DNA from: Candidatus Saccharimonadota bacterium
GTDB lineage: Bacteria > Patescibacteriota > Saccharimonadia > Saccharimonadales > Saccharimonadaceae
Assembly: GCA_030537075.1 (NCBI GenBank)
Contig: JAUNOS010000002.1
Coordinates: forward strand, 1 to 62,266
Direction: 5' to 3'
Length of the DNA: 62,266 bases
Shown here piece by piece: positions 43,182 to 53,170 of the stretch. The stretch's first letter is position 1. Every line of letters starts with the position of its first letter. The notes under the pieces are model-generated. The model was not told the origin of the DNA. It was given only the letters and a program-made list of their open reading frames with translations, and did no database searches. The translations under genes were made by a program, and so were the position numbers.

Positions 43182-43319
43182 GATTTCGTTCCTTTTTTCG
43201 TGCAATCGTCTCTCGGCTGGCCACGCAGCTGTATCCCTGCGGCTCCACACCGGTCGATTCGCTTAACCTCTTTGTGATACAATTAGTACAGATTGTAGCA
43301 TAGATAGGAGCGATTGACA
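43182..43319 (-). promoter_or_regulatory. rplS promoter and about 100-nt leader
   Basis: Minus-strand TTGTCA (43319-43314), 17 nt, TACAAT (43296-43291). The leader contains a CCGCAG/CTGCGTGG-type hairpin about 40-60 nt before the SD, a candidate ribosomal-protein leader structure. Confidence 0.55.
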
Positions 43320-43353
43320 AGAGGTCGCTACATAAAAAGCGAGGGGGAAACGC

Positions 43354-44487
43354 ATGAATTATGATCAATTAGCACTCGACTTACACGAACAATTTAAGGG
43401 TAAAATCACCACCGCGCTGCGCGACACTGGTGAGCTCGACCGCGATAAGCTCAGCGCCTACTACAGCCCGGGGGTTGGCGCCGTGTCGCGCGCCATCGCT
43501 GACGACCCGACGACACTGCCGCGCTACACCTGGACCAATAACCTGGTGGCAGTCATTTCCGATGGCTCGGCCATTTTGGGCTTGGGTGATCTGGGACCGA
43601 AAGCCGCCATGCCGGTCATGGAAGGCAAAGGCCTGCTGTTCAAGCACTTTGCTAATGTCGACGCGGTGCCGATTGTGCTGGACGTGCACGAACCAGAGGA
43701 GATTATCGCTGCGGTGAAGGCCATTGCGCCGAGTTTTGGCGCCATCAACCTGGAGGATATCGCTGCGCCGAAATGTTTTGAGATCGAGGAGCGCCTCAAG
43801 GCCGAACTGGACATCCCGGTGTTTCACGACGACCAACACGGCACGGCGGTGGTGGTATTGGCGGGGCTGATCAACGCCATGAAAGTGGTCGGCAAGGACC
43901 TGAGCGAAAGCAAAATCGTCATGATCGGCGCGGGGGCAGCCGGTACGGCCATCGCCAAACTGCTCCATTTGTACGGCGCGCGCAATATCTACGCCGTGGA
44001 CAGCCGCGGGATTATTTCTGACGCGCGTGATGATTTGAACGCGGAAAAAACTGCCCTGAAGGCATATCTGAAGACTGATGTCAGTGGCTCGCTGGACGAC
44101 GCCATCACTGATGCTGATATTTTCATCGGCGTGTCAAAACCGGGACTGCTGACGCCGGAGATGGTGGCAAAAATGGCTGAAAATCCCGTGGTCTTTGCGC
44201 TGGCGAACCCCGTGCCAGAAATTATGCCTGACGTAGCGCACCAGGCGGGTGTGGCGGTCATCGCCACTGGGCGCAGCGACTTTCCGAATCAAGTGAATAA
44301 CTCCCTGGCCTTCCCTGGTATCTTCCGTGGTGCGCTGGACAACGGCGTGCAAAAAATCACCGACCAGCACAAAATCGCTGCCGCCGAAGCATTGGCCGCA
44401 CTGGTCGACGAGCCGACCACCGACACGGTCATTCCGTCGCCGTTTGACGAGCGCGTGGTGCCGGCTGTCGCCAGCGCCATCAAATAA
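43354..44487 (+). CDS. NAD(P)-dependent malic enzyme (oxaloacetate-decarboxylating)
   Basis: Converts malate to pyruvate and CO2 with reduction of NAD(P). The 377-aa single-module bacterial form has YYSPGVGAVSRAI (catalytic Tyr region), ISDGSAILGLGDLGPKAAMPVMEGKG, the metal site EDIAAPKCFEIEE, FHDDQHGTA and the nucleotide-binding GAGAAGTAIAKLL near 193. A C-terminal FALANPVPEI motif is present. GAGGGGG precedes the ATG by 8 nt. With ldh it suggests pyruvate and lactate-based redox balance. Confidence 0.95.
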   Translation: MNYDQLALDLHEQFKGKITTALRDTGELDRDKLSAYYSPGVGAVSRAIADDPTTLPRYTWTNNLVAVISDGSAILGLGDLGPKAAMPVMEGKGLLFKHFANVDAVPIVLDVHEPEEIIAAVKAIAPSFGAINLEDIAAPKCFEIEERLKAELDIPVFHDDQHGTAVVVLAGLINAMKVVGKDLSESKIVMIGAGAAGTAIAKLLHLYGARNIYAVDSRGIISDARDDLNAEKTALKAYLKTDVSGSLDDAITDADIFIGVSKPGLLTPEMVAKMAENPVVFALANPVPEIMPDVAHQAGVAVIATGRSDFPNQVNNSLAFPGIFRGALDNGVQKITDQHKIAAAEALAALVDEPTTDTVIPSPFDERVVPAVASAIK

Positions 44488-46102
44488 CGCGGTTGATTTC
44501 TTCCAGCGTCGTCTCGCCGCGTAGCGCCGCCAGCACGCCCGCCTGCAGCAAGGTCACCATGCCGCTTTTTTTCGCCGCCGCCTCGATAGCCTCGGTGTTT
44601 ACGTCCGTCACGTCGCCACGCAGGAACTGTTGGATGTCCCCCGTTACCACTAACTGCTCCATCACTGGGATGCGCCCCTTGTAGCCGAATGGCACCTCAG
44701 CGGTTGGCACAGGCCGCCACAGCTTGAAATTATCGAGGTTAGGGTGCTCAACGCCTTCAGGCAGGTCGGCCAGGACTTCTTGTACCCAGCGCTTGGTGGC
44801 CTCATCAGGCTCGTATTCTTCCTTGCTTTCATCGTGCAATCGCCGCACCAGGCGCTGCGCGATGATGAGCCGCACCGCCGAAGAGAAGATAGGGTTTTGG
44901 CCGATCATATCGATGATACGGCTGAAGGCCGCCGAGGTCGAATTGGCATGAAAGGAACTTAGCACCAGATGTCCAGTAATAGACGCCTGGATGGCTGTGC
45001 GGGCCGTCTCCTCGTCGCGAATCTCACCCACCATCACCACATCGGGGTCGAGACGCAGCACGCTACGCAGCCCGTCCGCAAAGCGCTGTCCGGCAGTAGT
45101 GTCAATGGGGATTTGCGTGATACCCGGAATGCCATTTTCGATAGGGTCTTCCAGGGTGATAATCTTGCGATCTGGCGTATTCAGCGCATTCAAGATACTA
45201 TACATCGTCGTTGACTTACCGGAGCCAGTCGGACCGACCAGCAGCACCAGCCCTCGCGGATGAGAAATGATCTCATCAATTTGCGCCCGTTCTGCTGGCG
45301 TGATGCTCAGCAGATCAAGGTTCAGCATAGCAGTGTCGAAGTTAAACAGACGTAGCACAACGTCCTGACCATACATCGTCGGTACCGCTTCAACGCGCAG
45401 ATTCAGGAGGTGCGAGGCGCCATCACGGTGAATTTCCTGCTGCATGTGGCTGGATTGTGGCTCCTGAGCGGCTGTCGAGATATTCGCACGCGACGCCAGT
45501 GTCGCCATAATGACGCGGTAGCGGTCACGTGTCAGCTCCGCCACCGAGTGAAGCGCACCATCAACCCGCATGCGCACCCGGATAGATTCACGCTGATTTT
45601 CGATATGAATGTCGGAGGCGCCGAGGCGGTCGGCTTGGTCGATGAGATAATTGAACACATCATTAGTGCCGACTGACGCGAGCACCTGGCTCACTTGCTC
45701 AAGCGTCTCACTGTCGCCTTCTTTGGCAATCTCAATGTCGTCATAGATCACCTTTTTGGGTGGATCAAAGCGCAGCATCAGCGACCGAAACGCAGAGCCA
45801 GAGATCAGGAAAAAGTGTGTTGTGAGTCCTTTTTCGCGATACTCATGGGTCATATTTGACACCAACGACTGCGGCGTCTGAGAGGTGATACCAAAGCGGT
45901 ACGACTGGTCAGCTTCATTTACTAGAAGCGGCACGATGCGCCCCTTGTACATCTCGTCGATCGTCAAGACATCACGCACCAACTCAAGCGTCTGCTCAAA
46001 CTCGCGCGCATCGAGATATTGCAAGCCTAAAATAGCAGCCCGCTTACGCGTCGCCTCCTCGTCCTGGTCGCGGCGTTGCTGCTGAATACGATCTTCGTCC
46101 AT
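44480..46102 (-). CDS. Type II/IV secretion ATPase (GspE/PilB family)
   Basis: Hexameric ATPase of about 540 aa that drives type IV pilus assembly. The C-terminal half has Walker A VGPTGSGKSTTMYS near 288, the Asp box TLEDPIENGIPGITQIPI, Walker B VVMVGEIRDEETA and the His box TGHLVLSSFHANS. No zinc CxxC pair is seen. The N-terminal third is divergent. I start at 46102 because minus-strand TGgTATAAT (46115-46110) ends 7 nt before it; an ATG at 46107 touches the box. Pili are widely used by Saccharibacteria for host contact and DNA uptake. It overlaps the malic enzyme end by 8 nt. Confidence 0.9.
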   Translation of the reverse strand: MDEDRIQQQRRDQDEEATRKRAAILGLQYLDAREFEQTLELVRDVLTIDEMYKGRIVPLLVNEADQSYRFGITSQTPQSLVSNMTHEYREKGLTTHFFLISGSAFRSLMLRFDPPKKVIYDDIEIAKEGDSETLEQVSQVLASVGTNDVFNYLIDQADRLGASDIHIENQRESIRVRMRVDGALHSVAELTRDRYRVIMATLASRANISTAAQEPQSSHMQQEIHRDGASHLLNLRVEAVPTMYGQDVVLRLFNFDTAMLNLDLLSITPAERAQIDEIISHPRGLVLLVGPTGSGKSTTMYSILNALNTPDRKIITLEDPIENGIPGITQIPIDTTAGQRFADGLRSVLRLDPDVVMVGEIRDEETARTAIQASITGHLVLSSFHANSTSAAFSRIIDMIGQNPIFSSAVRLIIAQRLVRRLHDESKEEYEPDEATKRWVQEVLADLPEGVEHPNLDNFKLWRPVPTAEVPFGYKGRIPVMEQLVVTGDIQQFLRGDVTDVNTEAIEAAAKKSGMVTLLQAGVLAALRGETTLEEINRVI

Positions 46103-46109
46103 CTCATAC

Positions 46110-46148
46110 ATTATACCAAAAAGCTTATGCCAGGGCGAGTGGTATAAT
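46110..46148. promoter_or_regulatory. Divergent -10 boxes for pilB-like and TrmH-family genes
   Basis: Minus-strand TGgTATAAT (46115-46110 core) and plus-strand TGgTATAAT (46143-46148 core) lie 7 and 6 nt from the respective ATGs. Confidence 0.65.
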
Positions 46149-46154
46149 TGGAGA

Positions 46155-46679
46155 ATGAAGCCCGAAATCACGCTGCTGGTGCATAATATTCGTTCGACGC
46201 ATAATGTCGGAGCGATCTTTCGTACGGCCGAGGGGTTCGGCGTGAGGCGCATCGTACTGAGTGGCTATACGCCGTATCCGGATTTGGCGCTTATGGGGCA
46301 GCGTGATCCGCGACTGCCGCACATTGCCGAAAAACTGACAGCGCAGATTCACAAGACGGCACTGGGTGCGGAGACCATGGTGTCGTTTGAGTACGTGGAG
46401 GACGTGCGGGCGTGGTTATGTCATAACGATGAGCATGCCATGCTGCCCGTTATCGCCCTGGAGCAAGCTCCAGACAGTGTGCCACTGCCCGGGTTTACGC
46501 CACCGGCCACCTGCGCCCTACTACTGGGCGAGGAAGTCCATGGTATCGAGGAGGACTTGCTAGCGTGGTGCGACCACACTGTCGAGATCCCGATGCAAGG
46601 GCAAAAAGAGTCATTCAATGTCTCCGTGGCAGCAGGCATCGCACTATACGGCTTGACGACAGCGGGCGCTAGCGGCTAA
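46155..46679 (+). CDS. RNA 2'-O-methyltransferase, TrmH/SpoU family
   Basis: SPOUT-fold methylase of 174 aa. Motif 1 is HNVGAIFRTAEGFGV, motif 2 CALLLGEEVHGIEEDLL and motif 3 VEIPMQGQKESFNVSVAAGIALY, which form the trefoil-knot SAM site. No N-terminal extension, so a minimal TrmH-type enzyme acting on tRNA or rRNA. TGgTATAAT ends 6 nt before the ATG; GGAG inside the gap is too close for a normal SD. Confidence 0.93.
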   Translation: MKPEITLLVHNIRSTHNVGAIFRTAEGFGVRRIVLSGYTPYPDLALMGQRDPRLPHIAEKLTAQIHKTALGAETMVSFEYVEDVRAWLCHNDEHAMLPVIALEQAPDSVPLPGFTPPATCALLLGEEVHGIEEDLLAWCDHTVEIPMQGQKESFNVSVAAGIALYGLTTAGASG

Positions 46680-47008
46680 ATCATCACGCCGACCGGAGTG
46701 AATGAGGTGAGAATTGCCATGAGAATAAGAGTGACGTACCAAATTTTGCGATTGAACTGATACTTTTCAATTTTCAGGACCAGCGCAAGCGCCACCAGAA
46801 GTCCTACCGGCACCGCCTGCACTGACAGCGGACCAAGTGTCAGTGGCTCTTTCAAGCGTAACCACAGCGCACTCAGCACGACAAATATCACAAGCTTAAG
46901 AAAAAAGCTACTGTCAGTCTCGTAGCGGCGCTCCTTACCCTTACGGTTAAATAGGGCGTCGGACTTGGAGCGGTTACGTGCGTAGGTGCGGGATTTTTGT
47001 GTTGCCAT
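46676..47008 (-). CDS. Small membrane protein of unknown function
   Basis: A 110-aa protein with a very basic N-terminus (MATQKSRTYARNRSKSDALFNRKGKERR) and three TM helices (about 34-52, 66-80 and 89-106). I recognise no family. It overlaps the TrmH-family stop by 4 nt on the other strand. TATATA and TATGCT are both seen upstream of the ATG; no SD is clear. Confidence 0.6.
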   Translation of the reverse strand: MATQKSRTYARNRSKSDALFNRKGKERRYETDSSFFLKLVIFVVLSALWLRLKEPLTLGPLSVQAVPVGLLVALALVLKIEKYQFNRKIWYVTLILMAILTSFTPVGVMI

Positions 47009-47045
47009 AAGCTATATACAGCATAGCACACATCACGCGCTCAAA

Positions 47046-47076
47046 GAAACAGCCTCCGCTGACCAGAGGCTGTTTC
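47046..47076 (-). terminator. Stem-loop after the FG-GAP gene
   Basis: GAAACAGCCTC (47046-47056) pairs perfectly with GAGGCTGTTTC (47066-47076). The T run is short, so efficiency is uncertain. Confidence 0.6.
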
Positions 47077-47094
47077 ACGTGATGGCTATATCAT

Positions 47095-48006
47095 CTACTT
47101 GTCCTTGACAACTTCAGCGAGGTATATCGCCTTAAATCGATTGAAGCCCGACCCGATCTGCCGAGAGCCGGCGCCAAACGGCCATGCGGCATTGCCAGTA
47201 TTGACATAGTAGCGTAAGGTACCGTTATGAAGCCGACCAACAGCATCGGCGCGGCCATCACCATTGATATCACCGATCATGATGGTGTCAAAAATATGCC
47301 ATCCGGTACCGATACGAACACCCGCCTTAAAGACACTTGTCTTACCAGCCCAGTACGCGCCGTCGGTTTCGTAGAGCCACAGCGAGTGGTCTTTTTTCAC
47401 GCCGACGATATCATCGAGACCATCACCCGTGATGTCGCCCGCCATCAGTGAGGTAAAGTCGCCCCACCCATGACCAATCTGGCGCGCCTGGCCAAGTTCG
47501 AAGCGCTCACGACCGTCCTTGTCCGAAGTATGGAAGACTGGCGCTGCGTATAGTTTACCGTTATCGACATATACCTCCTGAGTAGCCCCGTGATAACTCA
47601 GCTTGGCAAAGGTCGACACGCCGCCGCGATATGGAATGTCACTCTCCAATGCCTTGCGATAGTCAGTCTGAACACCCCACCGGTCGCTGCTGCGGTATAC
47701 CTTGGCATTGTGCAGTTTTGGATATGCTATCACCTCCGCACGACCATCGCCATCCAGGTCTGCAAACTGCAGTAATGGATAGTGGCTCATGTTATCACCA
47801 AAGCGCTCACCAGTTCCCCGTAGCGGCGCCATCCCGCCGTGATTTTCATAGCGGTATAGCGTGCCATCCTGCTGCAACCCGATGACATCGTGACGTGGTT
47901 GCACAGGTGGAACTGCAGCCACCTGTAGCGGACCGCCCGCCACCACGACACCAGCTGCCACCATCAGACTCATACACACCACCGCACCGCGTTTTATTAT
48001 ATTCAT
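47095..48006 (-). CDS. Secreted FG-GAP/VCBS beta-propeller-like protein
   Basis: Exported protein of 303 aa. The signal peptide is MNIIKRGAVVCMSLMVAAGVVVAGG with cleavage near AVPP. Three or more repeats carry calcium-binding-like loops: FADLDGDGRAEVIAY, AGDITGDGLDDIVGVKKDHSLWLYE and IGDINGDGRADAVGRLHNGTLRYY. Such repeats fold as a propeller and often bind sugars or surface partners, as in tachylectin- or integrin-like proteins. I start at 48006, with GGAG just before the ATG; a longer frame lacks the signal peptide at its end. Possibly adheres to the host surface. Confidence 0.8.
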   Translation of the reverse strand: MNIIKRGAVVCMSLMVAAGVVVAGGPLQVAAVPPVQPRHDVIGLQQDGTLYRYENHGGMAPLRGTGERFGDNMSHYPLLQFADLDGDGRAEVIAYPKLHNAKVYRSSDRWGVQTDYRKALESDIPYRGGVSTFAKLSYHGATQEVYVDNGKLYAAPVFHTSDKDGRERFELGQARQIGHGWGDFTSLMAGDITGDGLDDIVGVKKDHSLWLYETDGAYWAGKTSVFKAGVRIGTGWHIFDTIMIGDINGDGRADAVGRLHNGTLRYYVNTGNAAWPFGAGSRQIGSGFNRFKAIYLAEVVKDK

Positions 48007-48072
48007 ATCTCCCTCTCTTGTATTATGCTTATGTATCGTTCTTTTATCATAGCAGGCGGTCATCCATAATAC

Positions 48073-48102
48073 AAATCCCGCTCGCGATAATGAGCGGGAT
48101 TT
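48073..48102 (-). terminator. Terminator of rpsJ
   Basis: AAATCCCGCTC (48073-48083) pairs with GAGCGGGATTT (48092-48102), a perfect 11-bp stem just past the rpsJ stop. Confidence 0.75.
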
Positions 48103-48125
48103 GGTAAACTGAGCTCTCGAGGATG

Positions 48126-48443
48126 CTACATGCGAATCTCTGCGTCAACACCAGCTGGCAAGCTGAGGTTCTGCAGACTGTCGATGGTCTTTGGCGTCGC
48201 ATTGGTGATATCGATGAGGCGCTTGTGGGTACGCATTTCGTATGCCTCACCGCCCATCTTGTAGACGTGCGGACTCTTTACCACCGTGTAGGTGCTGCGG
48301 CGAGTTGGCAGCGGCACAGGGCCAGCGACCTGAGCGCCAGTGCGAATCGCGGTGTCGATAATCTGCTTTGCAGACTGGTCGATCACTTTATGGTCATACG
48401 CCTTGAGGCGAATGCGAATTTTAATACCTGTATCTTGAGCCAT
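48126..48443 (-). CDS. rpsJ: 30S ribosomal protein S10
   Basis: Ribosomal protein of 105 aa. [41 protein letters not shown] is the S10 signature region, with a typical [22 protein letters not shown] strong AAGGAGG precedes the ATG. It stands alone with its own terminator, whereas S10 usually opens the large S10 operon, so here it is split from the other ribosomal genes. Confidence 0.97.
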   Translation of the reverse strand: MAQDTGIKIRIRLKAYDHKVIDQSAKQIIDTAIRTGAQVAGPVPLPTRRSTYTVVKSPHVYKMGGEAYEMRTHKRLIDITNATPKTIDSLQNLSLPAGVDAEIRM

Positions 48444-48564
48444 GGCTCCTCCTTATGTGCGGCCCCGTAACCTCTGTTCGCTTCACTAACGTGGCTGACC
48501 GAGTTCTCGGAGCAAATAATAGTAATAACTCGCTGATTATACCAATTTTTTCTTTGCTAGGCAA
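48444..48564 (-). promoter_or_regulatory. rpsJ promoter and about 85-nt leader
   Basis: Minus-strand TTGCCT (48564-48559), 17 nt, TATAAT (48541-48536). The promoter overlaps the end of ldh. The leader has a small GAGAACTCGG-type hairpin before the SD. Confidence 0.55.
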
Positions 48565-49483
48565 GACTGTCGATGGCTTCTTTCACTACGCTTGCCGAGC
48601 GGTGCAGCGCCTCGGTTTCGCGCTCCGTCAGCGGATAGCCCGACAGGATTTTCACCCCATCAGCCGAGACGGTGGACGGTAGCCCAAGGACCACATCGTG
48701 CAGACCATACTCACCCTCAACCAACGAGCATACCGGGTAGATGGTGTGCGATGACCGGCGCAGCGCTGACACGATCTTTGATACCACAAAGCCGATGGCA
48801 AAATAAGTCGATTTCTTTGTCTCGATGACGCGATAGGCACGCTGCCGTATTTTTTCCTCGATATTGTCTATCAACTCTGGCGTAAATCCAGGGTACTCGC
48901 GCAGCGGCACCTCGCCGACTTGTGCTGTTTCTATGGTTGAGAATGATGAGTCTCCATGCTCACCTAAGATGTAGGCGTCGACCTGACCACTATGGACATC
49001 TAGGCCGTCGGCGATCAACGATTTTAGCCGCGAGGTATCCAGCGTCGTGCCCGTACCCAGTACCCGAGATTTCGGTAGGCCAGACTCTTTCAATGCTACA
49101 TAGGTCAAGACATCGACTGGGTTACTGACAACGACAATGTAGGGCTCGGCACCATGCTGCATGATGTTCTGAATAATATCACGCATGATCGCAGCATTAA
49201 CTCCGGCTAGTTCGAGTCGAGTCTGCCCTGGCGCCTGGGGTGCACCAGCTGTGATGACGACGATATCGTCCGTCTTGATGTCACTATAGTCACCGGCTCG
49301 CACCTCTACACTACGGTCAATCCCCATCGCGTCATTGATATCCGCTGCCTGCCCCCAGGCCAGGTCGGGACTGCGATCGATCAGCACAATCTCCTCGACC
49401 ACTTGCCGCAGCGCACACGCATACGCCGCTGTCGCACCCACCATACCGCCGCCACCGACGATCACCAATTTCTGCCTGTTCAT
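48557..49483 (-). CDS. ldh: L-lactate dehydrogenase
   Basis: Reduces pyruvate to lactate with NADH, a fermentation end step. The 308-aa protein has the nucleotide loop VIVGGGGMVGATAAYA, the substrate loop GAPQAPGQTRLEL with Gln (LDH) where malate dehydrogenase has Arg, VVSNPVDVLTYVA, GTTLDTSRL and catalytic His near 173 in ILGEHGDSS. CAGGAG precedes the ATG. The Gln favours lactate over malate, but activity was not tested. Confidence 0.92.
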   Translation of the reverse strand: MNRQKLVIVGGGGMVGATAAYACALRQVVEEIVLIDRSPDLAWGQAADINDAMGIDRSVEVRAGDYSDIKTDDIVVITAGAPQAPGQTRLELAGVNAAIMRDIIQNIMQHGAEPYIVVVSNPVDVLTYVALKESGLPKSRVLGTGTTLDTSRLKSLIADGLDVHSGQVDAYILGEHGDSSFSTIETAQVGEVPLREYPGFTPELIDNIEEKIRQRAYRVIETKKSTYFAIGFVVSKIVSALRRSSHTIYPVCSLVEGEYGLHDVVLGLPSTVSADGVKILSGYPLTERETEALHRSASVVKEAIDSLA

Positions 49484-49551
49484 GTTTGTCTCCTGATCGT
49501 GTTACTATATTATCTTTTTCTACTGTAGCGCCAGAGGCGGGGTTTGTCAAA

Positions 49552-50304
49552 TTAGCGTGGATAGTCCCCGAGGGGTGGTTGACTACAATGAGGGAAGCCG
49601 ATGATCTCAGCGCAGCCCACTCTCTGGTCGTGATAAGAGTGAGGCGAAACCACGATGACGTAGGATTCGTGCGTAGGGTCCAGCGGCTCATTGATAACAT
49701 CGCGCATCTTCACCAACCCCTTTCGCGCTTGCTCACCACTGCTATACATGCGCAGCTGCGAAAACAAAACTCTATCCTCGAGACGCTTCTCCAAAGGAGT
49801 TCCGTCAGGCATCACCGCCCATGCACTATCCATCGGCACCGCTGAGGTATCGAGAAATACAGTTCCCCGACGCGCCAGCATGCCGCGCCAACTGCGCGCA
49901 AGATCCCGCCGAGTCGCAAGCCGCGCGTGGACCGCCTGCACTTCTGGAGAGTCAGCCGTTAGCGGCGACCGATAGATACGCACCGCGAGAACCGCACAAA
50001 GCAACTCTTTCATCGCCACAGGACCACCGCCAATCGATGGCTGCAGGTAGCAAGTTTTATAATCCAGCTCACGCACTGGACCGCCCATCACCAGACCCTC
50101 GTCGATGAGCGCACGCTGTCGCTTGTCGGCCAATGCATGCGCTGCCATCAAGTGCTCGCTCTTAGGGTTTTGCCGCGAAACCAGCGGCACGTAGAGTCGT
50201 ACTATTTGCCACACGGCAAACGCGGCGATGATAACTGCGATAATGAGCAGTCGACGCAGCGCGATCGATTGGTTGTCAGTCGGTTCTGATATCTGCTGAT
50301 CCAC
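49552..50304 (-). CDS. Unknown membrane-anchored protein
   Basis: A 250-aa protein starting at GTG 50304, with AAGGAAGG about 8 nt upstream. A TM helix at about 18-40 (LLIIAVIIAAFAVWQIV) follows a polar N-terminus, so the remainder lies outside the cell. Cysteines in DYKTCYLQPS, ELLCAVLAV, GCAEIIGFPHCSQ could pair. It begins 3 nt after the lipoprotein stop, so the two form a pair with a likely shared role at the surface. No family recognised. Confidence 0.6.
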   Translation of the reverse strand: MDQQISEPTDNQSIALRRLLIIAVIIAAFAVWQIVRLYVPLVSRQNPKSEHLMAAHALADKRQRALIDEGLVMGGPVRELDYKTCYLQPSIGGGPVAMKELLCAVLAVRIYRSPLTADSPEVQAVHARLATRRDLARSWRGMLARRGTVFLDTSAVPMDSAWAVMPDGTPLEKRLEDRVLFSQLRMYSSGEQARKGLVKMRDVINEPLDPTHESYVIVVSPHSYHDQRVGCAEIIGFPHCSQPPLGDYPR

Positions 50305-50307
50305 AAA

Positions 50308-50877
50308 CTACCCTTCCTTTATATACTCATCCCCGCATGCATCCCGTATAGCCTGTCGAGCATCAGGCGCTGGATTATCTGGCAGTCCAAGGTTTACTGC
50401 CATAACGCCCCATATCTCATTATTCTCATAAGTCATAGCAATGATATCGTACACTTCGCCTGTTTTACCGGTCACGCCGCACGCATGATAGTATTTATTT
50501 CCCTCATGCGTACGATCTAGCCGATAATCCACACCGATTGTTCCCCTCCCCTCGCATCCAGGCATTTCGGACTGTGCATCACCGCCAGAGCCAGCATAGA
50601 CTTCTGGCACAAGTGTAAATTTATATGGCACACCATCTACGCAAGCATACGGCGCGCCCATGTTGTCTTGCATAAGTACGCCGCCGGTCTCAACCAGCCC
50701 TTCGGGTCGCCCCGCTGGCACCTCACCTGCCGGACGCGACGGAGCTTGCACCGGATCCGGCATCGCCTCACCGCTCTGACAGCCGCTAATACTCAGCGCT
50801 GCTGCGAGCGCACCAAACACTGCGGTGGCCTTCCACCGTATAGCACCTTGATATCTTTCTGTACGATTCCCCTCCAT
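50308..50877 (-). CDS. Putative lipoprotein of unknown function
   Basis: A 189-aa protein with a signal peptide and a lipobox-like LSISGC at about residues 28-33, after AVFGALAAALSI. A Pro-rich spacer (PDPVQAPSRPAG) follows and then a compact domain with four or more Cys (YACVDG, MPGCEGRG, YHACGVTG, IRDACGDE). AAGGAGG precedes the ATG. Coupled with the downstream TM protein. No named family recognised. Confidence 0.65.
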   Translation of the reverse strand: MEGNRTERYQGAIRWKATAVFGALAAALSISGCQSGEAMPDPVQAPSRPAGEVPAGRPEGLVETGGVLMQDNMGAPYACVDGVPYKFTLVPEVYAGSGGDAQSEMPGCEGRGTIGVDYRLDRTHEGNKYYHACGVTGKTGEVYDIIAMTYENNEIWGVMAVNLGLPDNPAPDARQAIRDACGDEYIKEG

Positions 50878-50988
50878 ACATCCTCCTTTGTGATTCTTAT
50901 TATGACTCTAAGATACAGATTCGTCAAGTCATGAGAGGCGCAGTCCTTGTATTCTTAACATAAATGTGCTATAATATAAATTATTACT

Positions 50989-51846
50989 ATGTTACATGAC
51001 CGAAAAAACAGCTTCGGGGCACTTCTTTCACGTAAGCACCAGGTACACCTTCACGAAGTTGCTAATGATCTTGAGCCGCTACTACCTGATATACCCCGGT
51101 CTTTTGAGGATACCATACGCCATAAACCGATCAATGCTTATCATAAAAAGAAACTGGCGCGAGACATCATCAGATTGCTCATCACTTCTCTCCGCCCGTT
51201 TCAAGATGGTCGACCACACCCTGACACACTCCGTGTCATGACGAACAATGCCAAAACAGCCTGGGGGGGTAAAATCGCTGAAGTGCTGTCGTCGCTTCCA
51301 GAAAAGAGCCAGCTTCCTCGACCGTATCGTCAATTTAATACCTGTACCGACGCAGAAGCTATGTTTTCTGATGCTGTCACTAGACCTGCCTACCGTGTTG
51401 GGCCGCGGAAATTTCCCCTTATGGCGCGCGCCTTGATTATTCATGATGGCGATCACAACATTATCGCTTTACAGAAAGACGAGTTTGAACCAAGCATCAT
51501 GCCCATACAGGACGCACCAGAGCATGGTATGTATAGTGGTATTGTTTCTGCCCCGAGCAGTACGATAGCGCCCCACCACTTTCTCGCCCCGTGCAATATC
51601 GTCATGGCCCCGCTTTCGATATATGAGCAGTGCGTGCCGCTCCGCCCTTCGACGCACTACTTTAATTCAGCAGCACTTGGCGAACTAGCGGTTATCGCCG
51701 GAGTCCACGAAGAGAAGCCCTACCGGTACGATATCAGCCATCCACCCTTGACTCACTTTCGGCTCGCTGATTTTGGCAAAGCTGCCATGCGGCTATCTCA
51801 TGAAGCGACGCCTTTTACAGAGGCGCAAGACACTCGTAAGCATTAA
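50989..51846 (+). CDS. Unknown soluble protein
   Basis: A 285-aa protein without TM segments or a signal. It has no motif I recognise; segments such as FPLMARALIIHDGDHNIIALQKDEF and HHFLAPCNIVMAPLSIYEQC suggest a globular alpha/beta fold. TGcTATAAT (50967-50975) ends 13 nt before the ATG, so the leader is only about 6 nt. A strong terminator follows. A His- and Arg-rich N-terminus is notable. Confidence 0.6.
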   Translation: MLHDRKNSFGALLSRKHQVHLHEVANDLEPLLPDIPRSFEDTIRHKPINAYHKKKLARDIIRLLITSLRPFQDGRPHPDTLRVMTNNAKTAWGGKIAEVLSSLPEKSQLPRPYRQFNTCTDAEAMFSDAVTRPAYRVGPRKFPLMARALIIHDGDHNIIALQKDEFEPSIMPIQDAPEHGMYSGIVSAPSSTIAPHHFLAPCNIVMAPLSIYEQCVPLRPSTHYFNSAALGELAVIAGVHEEKPYRYDISHPPLTHFRLADFGKAAMRLSHEATPFTEAQDTRKH

Positions 51847-51856
51847 GGGATCATAC

Positions 51857-51887
51857 GAATATCCCCGCCATATAGACGGGGATATTC
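51857..51887. terminator. Bidirectional terminator next to tuf
   Basis: GAATATCCCCG (51857-51867) pairs perfectly with CGGGGATATTC (51877-51887), between convergent genes. T runs are short on both sides. Confidence 0.7.
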
Positions 51888-51911
51888 TGCAGTCACTCGC
51901 GATGCGCGAGA

Positions 51912-53096
<1,185 letters not shown>

Positions 53097-53119
53097 TTGT
53101 AGAAGTTCTCCTTTATTTA

Positions 53120-53125
53120 ATTATA
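53120..53125 (-). promoter_or_regulatory. tuf -10 box
   Basis: Minus-strand TATAAT, about 24 nt before the ATG with AAAGGAGA between. A clear -35 was not found. Confidence 0.5.
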
Positions 53126-53170
53126 TTGTCACGCGGGCGTACCCTTAAAAAGGCTCCACGGCGTATGGGT

